NCBI GenBank assembly: GCA_023405875.1
Contig: JAEXXN010000542.1
Coordinates: forward strand, 1-7,505
Length of the DNA: 7,505 bases
Direction of reading: 5' to 3'
DNA from: Bacillota bacterium
GTDB lineage: Bacteria > Bacillota > Clostridia > Lutisporales > Lutisporaceae
The notes beneath the pieces were generated by a model. The model was not told the DNA's origin, ran no database searches, and worked only from the letters and a program-made list of their open reading frames with translations. Shown here one piece after another: positions 4,681 to 7,505 of this stretch. Position 1 is the stretch's first letter, and the number at the start of each line of letters is the position of its first letter. Made by a program: the position numbers and the translations under genes.

Positions 4681-5718
4681 CTACTTTGCTGCCCCACGCT
4701 GAGCAGCAATGTGGCCGAGTGCATCCTTCCAGCCTTGTTCAAATGAGCTGCGGAACAGGACCACAGGGCCAAAAGCTTCATATTCCCCGGGGGTAAGTGC
4801 CTCTGCAAAATATCCCTTTGCAAAATCCGGCAGCTTCCGTGTCAGCTCATCTATGACCGAGGAAGGTGTGGTCATATGGAAACGCTGTATTACAAGCGGA
4901 TCGTCCTTTTCCAGTTCATCCCCGGTGCCTGCCCAGTTGATGGTGACCGAAGCCGCAGCACCGACCATTTCTGTAAAATGGTGCAGCCCCCGTGCTCCGC
5001 CCCCCAAAAATTCCAATGGATAACGCCGCTCAGACATAACCTCGTATACCTTTTTGGCCACTGCAATCCCCGCATACCACAGTATATCAGGAGCTATATC
5101 CACGTTATTGTCACGTACATACTTGCCAAGATACTCATCATAAATGCCTGCAATATGCGCCAGATACGCAGCCGGACGGACTGTGCCGGCGGTAGCCTCT
5201 GTAAAAGCCTCGCAAATATCAATGGCCTGCTGCAATGCAAAAACCTCAGTGCAGCAGACCGGAGTGCCCTCCGCCGCAAGCCTTTTGATAGCTTCGATAC
5301 CTTCAGGGATCACCGGGACCTTGACCATGATGTTCGGGCCGTATGCTCTGGCAATCTCAGCCTGACTTATTATGGCATCAACATCTTCATGGAAGGGGTC
5401 TCCCTGTATAGTTACATACCCAAGCCTGCCATGGGAGGCTTCATACATGGGAAGAAACTCTCTGGCTATCATACCTACAAGCTCTGCCTGAACTCTGACC
5501 AGTACTTCGCTGTCATCCTCCGTCCTTTCCATCCATTTTCCTATAAGCTCCCGGCACAGTTGGGGCTCAGTCTTCAGCATTTTTGCAACATAAGTGGGAT
5601 TCTGCGTGCATCCTGAGGCACCAGCCGCAATTCCTTGTCTTGCCTGCTCTATGTTAACATTGTTCACCCAAAGCCTTGTGGGTGTCATTTGTGAAACCCG
5701 CTTAAAATATCCTCCCAT
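4681..5718 (-). CDS. divergent transaldolase-like protein
   Basis: The 345-residue product is a TIM-barrel aldolase of the transaldolase family, which moves a three-carbon dihydroxyacetone unit between sugar phosphates through a Schiff base on lysine. The Schiff-base lysine is K133 in NIMVKVPVIPEGIEAI, matching the family IKIPAT-x-EG motif. N40 and P41 (GCTQNPTY) match the TTNP motif, and T157 aligns with a conserved active-site threonine. Three expected features are missing. The aspartate of the first strand (LxxDTxD) appears as LWVNNVN (N19/N20). The serine-arginine phosphate motif SPFVGR is replaced by RPAAYLAH. The second phosphate site ASFRN is replaced by GGGARGLHHF. The protein may therefore act on an unusual, perhaps non-phosphorylated or modified, substrate. 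Length is near classical TalB size and well above the short fructose-6-phosphate aldolases. AAAGGAGA (5725-5732) lies 7 nt before the ATG. It is the last gene of an operon with a split transketolase. The family is fairly sure; the substrate is unknown. Confidence 0.85.
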   Translation of the reverse strand: MGGYFKRVSQMTPTRLWVNNVNIEQARQGIAAGASGCTQNPTYVAKMLKTEPQLCRELIGKWMERTEDDSEVLVRVQAELVGMIAREFLPMYEASHGRLGYVTIQGDPFHEDVDAIISQAEIARAYGPNIMVKVPVIPEGIEAIKRLAAEGTPVCCTEVFALQQAIDICEAFTEATAGTVRPAAYLAHIAGIYDEYLGKYVRDNNVDIAPDILWYAGIAVAKKVYEVMSERRYPLEFLGGGARGLHHFTEMVGAAASVTINWAGTGDELEKDDPLVIQRFHMTTPSSVIDELTRKLPDFAKGYFAEALTPGEYEAFGPVVLFRSSFEQGWKDALGHIAAQRGAAK

Positions 5719-5761
5719 ATTTTCTCTCCTTTATCTATCCGCTATTGCCGGGCACCGGAAA

Positions 5762-6520
5762 TCATTTCAACTCGTTTTCCCAATATTTGAAGTGCTCATC
5801 CACAACTCCGGACACAGCGGTTTCGTCCTTTTTAACAACTACATCCAGAACATTTTGATGAAGCTGCAGCATAGCAGCCAATTCGTTATTTTTAATGAAA
5901 TAATCAACTGCCCGGGCTCTTGTCACCCTGGAGAGACGTTCAATCACCGCACTGATCTTTTCTACCAGCGGGTTATCGATGGTCCTCTCAAGTGCTTTGT
6001 GGAAATTGATGTCAGCATCCAGTATATCGTCCCTGTTGGGATGCTTCTTCTGGATCACTCTCCTAAGCTCATTCAGAGCTTTCTGCATTTCCTCAATATC
6101 CTCTTCATCCGCTTTTTCTATAGCCAGCTTCAGAGTCCCGACTTCAAACAAACGTCTCAGCTCCATAATAGCCGGGGAGTTCCCTCCCTCCAGTATCAAA
6201 CCGTATACCATGGGGTCCAGCATGCGATCAGAGAAGCCTTCGGCTACAAAGGTGCCTTCTGCACGGCGTATGTCCAGCACCCCCATTGCTACCAATGCCT
6301 TTATAGCTTCCCGGACTGAATTTCTACCCACCTGCAGGTTTTCGCACAGCTCGCTTTCAGTTGGTATCTTCTGGCCGGGGAGCAGCTCACCGTTTATTAT
6401 TGCATTGGTTATCCGTCCGATGATCCTGTCGACAATAGATTTGGTAAGCATTGGTTTACTAAGGCTCCCTTTGCTTTCTTGTACTTCTTCCTTTATTGTA
6501 AAGCTCTGATCCTCTTGCAT
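5762..6520 (-). CDS. FadR-type GntR transcriptional regulator with FCD domain
   Basis: The 252-residue product is a DNA-binding repressor or activator that probably controls its own operon in response to a sugar-derived or organic acid ligand. The winged-helix domain spans about residues 25-93 and contains NGELLPGQKIPTESEL and the recognition-helix stretch GRNSVREAIKALVAMG (65-80). The C-terminal FCD ligand-binding domain covers about 116-252. It carries the usual metal or ligand residues D170 and H174 (DADINFH), H221 (LQLHQ) and H243 (VDEHF). I prefer the ATG at 6520 because GGAG (6528-6531) lies 7 nt upstream. A start at 6559 would add 13 residues but has a poorly spaced GGAG locked in a hairpin. 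The gene sits between the transketolase subunit (60 nt away) and the transaldolase (43 nt), so it is co-transcribed with them. Effector and operator are not visible. Confidence 0.92.
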   Translation of the reverse strand: MQEDQSFTIKEEVQESKGSLSKPMLTKSIVDRIIGRITNAIINGELLPGQKIPTESELCENLQVGRNSVREAIKALVAMGVLDIRRAEGTFVAEGFSDRMLDPMVYGLILEGGNSPAIMELRRLFEVGTLKLAIEKADEEDIEEMQKALNELRRVIQKKHPNRDDILDADINFHKALERTIDNPLVEKISAVIERLSRVTRARAVDYFIKNNELAAMLQLHQNVLDVVVKKDETAVSGVVDEHFKYWENELK

Positions 6521-6549
6521 AGTCATACTCCATTCACTCAATTTCTTCT

Positions 6550-6570
6550 GCCGGAGCATTTTTCTCCGGC
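6550..6570 (-). other. GC-rich hairpin between transketolase and regulator genes
   Basis: GCCGGAG (6570-6564 on the minus strand) and CTCCGGC (6556-6550) form a perfect 7-bp stem with a 7-nt loop, 9 nt after the transketolase stop. The left arm holds a GGAG and the loop holds the ATG at 6559. If that ATG is used, the structure would mask its ribosome site. If translation starts at 6520, it is an intergenic hairpin that could tune mRNA stability or read-through. No T run follows on the minus strand. Confidence 0.5.
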
Positions 6571-6579
6571 TTTATCGGT

Positions 6580-7505
6580 CTAGCACTTTTCCATGGCCTG
6601 CACGGCACCATTTACTATATCAAGTACAGAGAGCCCGTATGCATCCAGCAGGATATCTGCACTGCCGCTTCGCGGATAATTGTCCCTCAATCCCAGACGG
6701 ATTACACGACAGGGATGGTAATGTGCCGCAACCTCACAAATTGCACTTGACATACCGCCGTAAAAGTTATGATCTTCAACGGCGACAGCACAGTCCGTCC
6801 TGGCCAGCACTTCAGCAACCGCCTTGCTGTCCAGCGGTTTTACAGTCGTTATATTAATAAGTGTAGCATTAACACCTTTATCTTTCAATATATCTAATGC
6901 CTCAATGGCACGGTTCATAATGAACCCGCTGGCAAATATGGCGACATCATCGCCGTACCTTTTCACCTCATGGAGCTTTCCAAGTTCAAAGGGTGTATCC
7001 TCCGGGAATACCTCCGGCTCACGTCCGCTTCCAAGCCTGAGATACACCGGGCCTTCCTTTTCCAGCATTGCCTTTGCAGCCTTATAAGTCTGACCTGCAT
7101 CTGCCGGCGTAATTATAGTCACTCCGGGAATGGACCTCATAATACCCACATCCTCATAGAACTGGTGGGTGACGCCCTCCCGTTCTCCCCCCAGCATGCC
7201 TCCGTTGAGCCCGATAAATTTCACATTGAGGCCGGGGTAGGCAGTAAAGGTCCGGATCTGCTCACAGGCACGCATCGTCAAAAAACCTGCGTAAGTTATC
7301 ACTACCGGGCGCATCCCCACGGCAGCGAGTCCGGCGGCTGTCAGAACAGCATTCTGCTCCGCTATGCCCACCTCGATCAGCCGGTCAGGATATTTGGTCA
7401 TAAAGGGTACGGCACGGGCAGCCAGGACTGAATCGGGAGAAACAATTACAAGCTTCTCATCCTGCCCGGCCAGCTCCAGGATAGCCTTCATTGCAGCTTC
7501 ACGAG
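6580..7505 (-). CDS. transketolase C-terminal subunit (split transketolase), 5' end outside window
   Basis: The visible 308 residues form the pyrimidine-binding and C-terminal domains of a two-subunit transketolase, which transfers two-carbon ketol units using thiamine diphosphate. An ATG lies at 7491, but the frame stays open to the window edge (residues R-E-A-A precede it). Family members begin upstream with a similar MREA-type stretch, so the true start is probably just beyond 7505. Numbering from that ATG, GIAEQNAV (42-49) carries the catalytic glutamate E45 expected to activate the thiamine ring. GGERE-GVTHQFYEDVGIMRSIPG is the typical pyrimidine-domain signature, and residues from about 180 form the C-terminal domain (VEDHNFYGG, GLRDNYPRSGS). 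The cofactor diphosphate-binding N-terminal half is not fused here and should be a separate gene immediately to the right. Split transketolases of this kind often serve specialised sugar pathways rather than the housekeeping pentose phosphate route. It is the first visible gene of the operon with the regulator and transaldolase. Confidence 0.93.
   Translation of the reverse strand, partial: REAAMKAILELAGQDEKLVIVSPDSVLAARAVPFMTKYPDRLIEVGIAEQNAVLTAAGLAAVGMRPVVITYAGFLTMRACEQIRTFTAYPGLNVKFIGLNGGMLGGEREGVTHQFYEDVGIMRSIPGVTIITPADAGQTYKAAKAMLEKEGPVYLRLGSGREPEVFPEDTPFELGKLHEVKRYGDDVAIFASGFIMNRAIEALDILKDKGVNATLINITTVKPLDSKAVAEVLARTDCAVAVEDHNFYGGMSSAICEVAAHYHPCRVIRLGLRDNYPRSGSADILLDAYGLSVLDIVNGAVQAMEKC

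Noticed and set aside
4876..5616. Long rightward open frame (about 246 codons) opposite the transaldolase
   Set aside because: It lies wholly antisense to a well-supported gene, has no family motif and an arbitrary composition, and appears to be a codon-bias shadow.
5594..6509. Two rightward open frames opposite the regulator gene
   Set aside because: They are antisense to a clear GntR/FCD protein, have low-complexity Ser/Ile-rich or unstructured translations and no recognisable domain.
6550..6576. Rightward intrinsic terminator at the GCCGGAG hairpin
   Set aside because: The stem is followed by only CTTTAT on the + strand, and no rightward gene lies upstream of it.
1..7505. CRISPR arrays, tRNA/rRNA genes, transposase or phage genes
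   Set aside because: No spaced direct repeats, cloverleaf-like sequences or mobile-element protein motifs were found on either strand.

Overview
The window looks like chromosomal DNA from an anaerobic, low-to-mid-GC Firmicute, most likely a member of the Clostridia. The evidence is strong AGGAGG-type ribosome binding sites, TTGACA/TATAAT-type promoters in AT-rich gaps, a Cys lipobox on the transporter binding protein, a Fur-like box, and intrinsic hairpin-plus-T terminators. The species cannot be named from the sequence. No RNA genes, CRISPR arrays, insertion sequences or phage genes were seen.

Left part (1-744, + strand): the 3' end of a CGNR-type zinc-finger protein, then a monocistronic bacteriohemerythrin. 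The hemerythrin has a sigma-A-type promoter overlapped by a near-consensus Fur-type operator and a strong intrinsic terminator, so it is probably an iron- or redox-responsive O2/iron-binding protein.

Middle part (745-3953, - strand): a four-gene polar amino acid ABC importer operon, transcribed right to left as permease, permease, ATPase, lipoprotein binding protein. The binding protein resembles the Campylobacter CjaA cysteine-binding type. A textbook TTGACA-17-TATTAT promoter lies about 170 nt upstream of the first gene. The roughly 135-nt leader carries an 11-bp dyad that could be an operator. The 350-nt gap upstream also holds a long nested hairpin of unknown role. It separates the operon from a divergently transcribed small multi-pass membrane protein (4133-4579).

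Right part (4563-7505, - strand): a sugar-carbon catabolic operon transcribed into the window from the right edge. It contains the C-terminal half of a split transketolase (its 5' end lies outside the window), a FadR-type GntR regulator, and a divergent transaldolase-like protein, closed by an intrinsic terminator. Transketolase and transaldolase activities together with a dedicated FCD-domain repressor suggest induced breakdown of one particular sugar or sugar derivative. The transaldolase keeps the Schiff-base lysine but lacks several canonical transaldolase residues, so its substrate may be non-standard. This is the most interesting part of the window.
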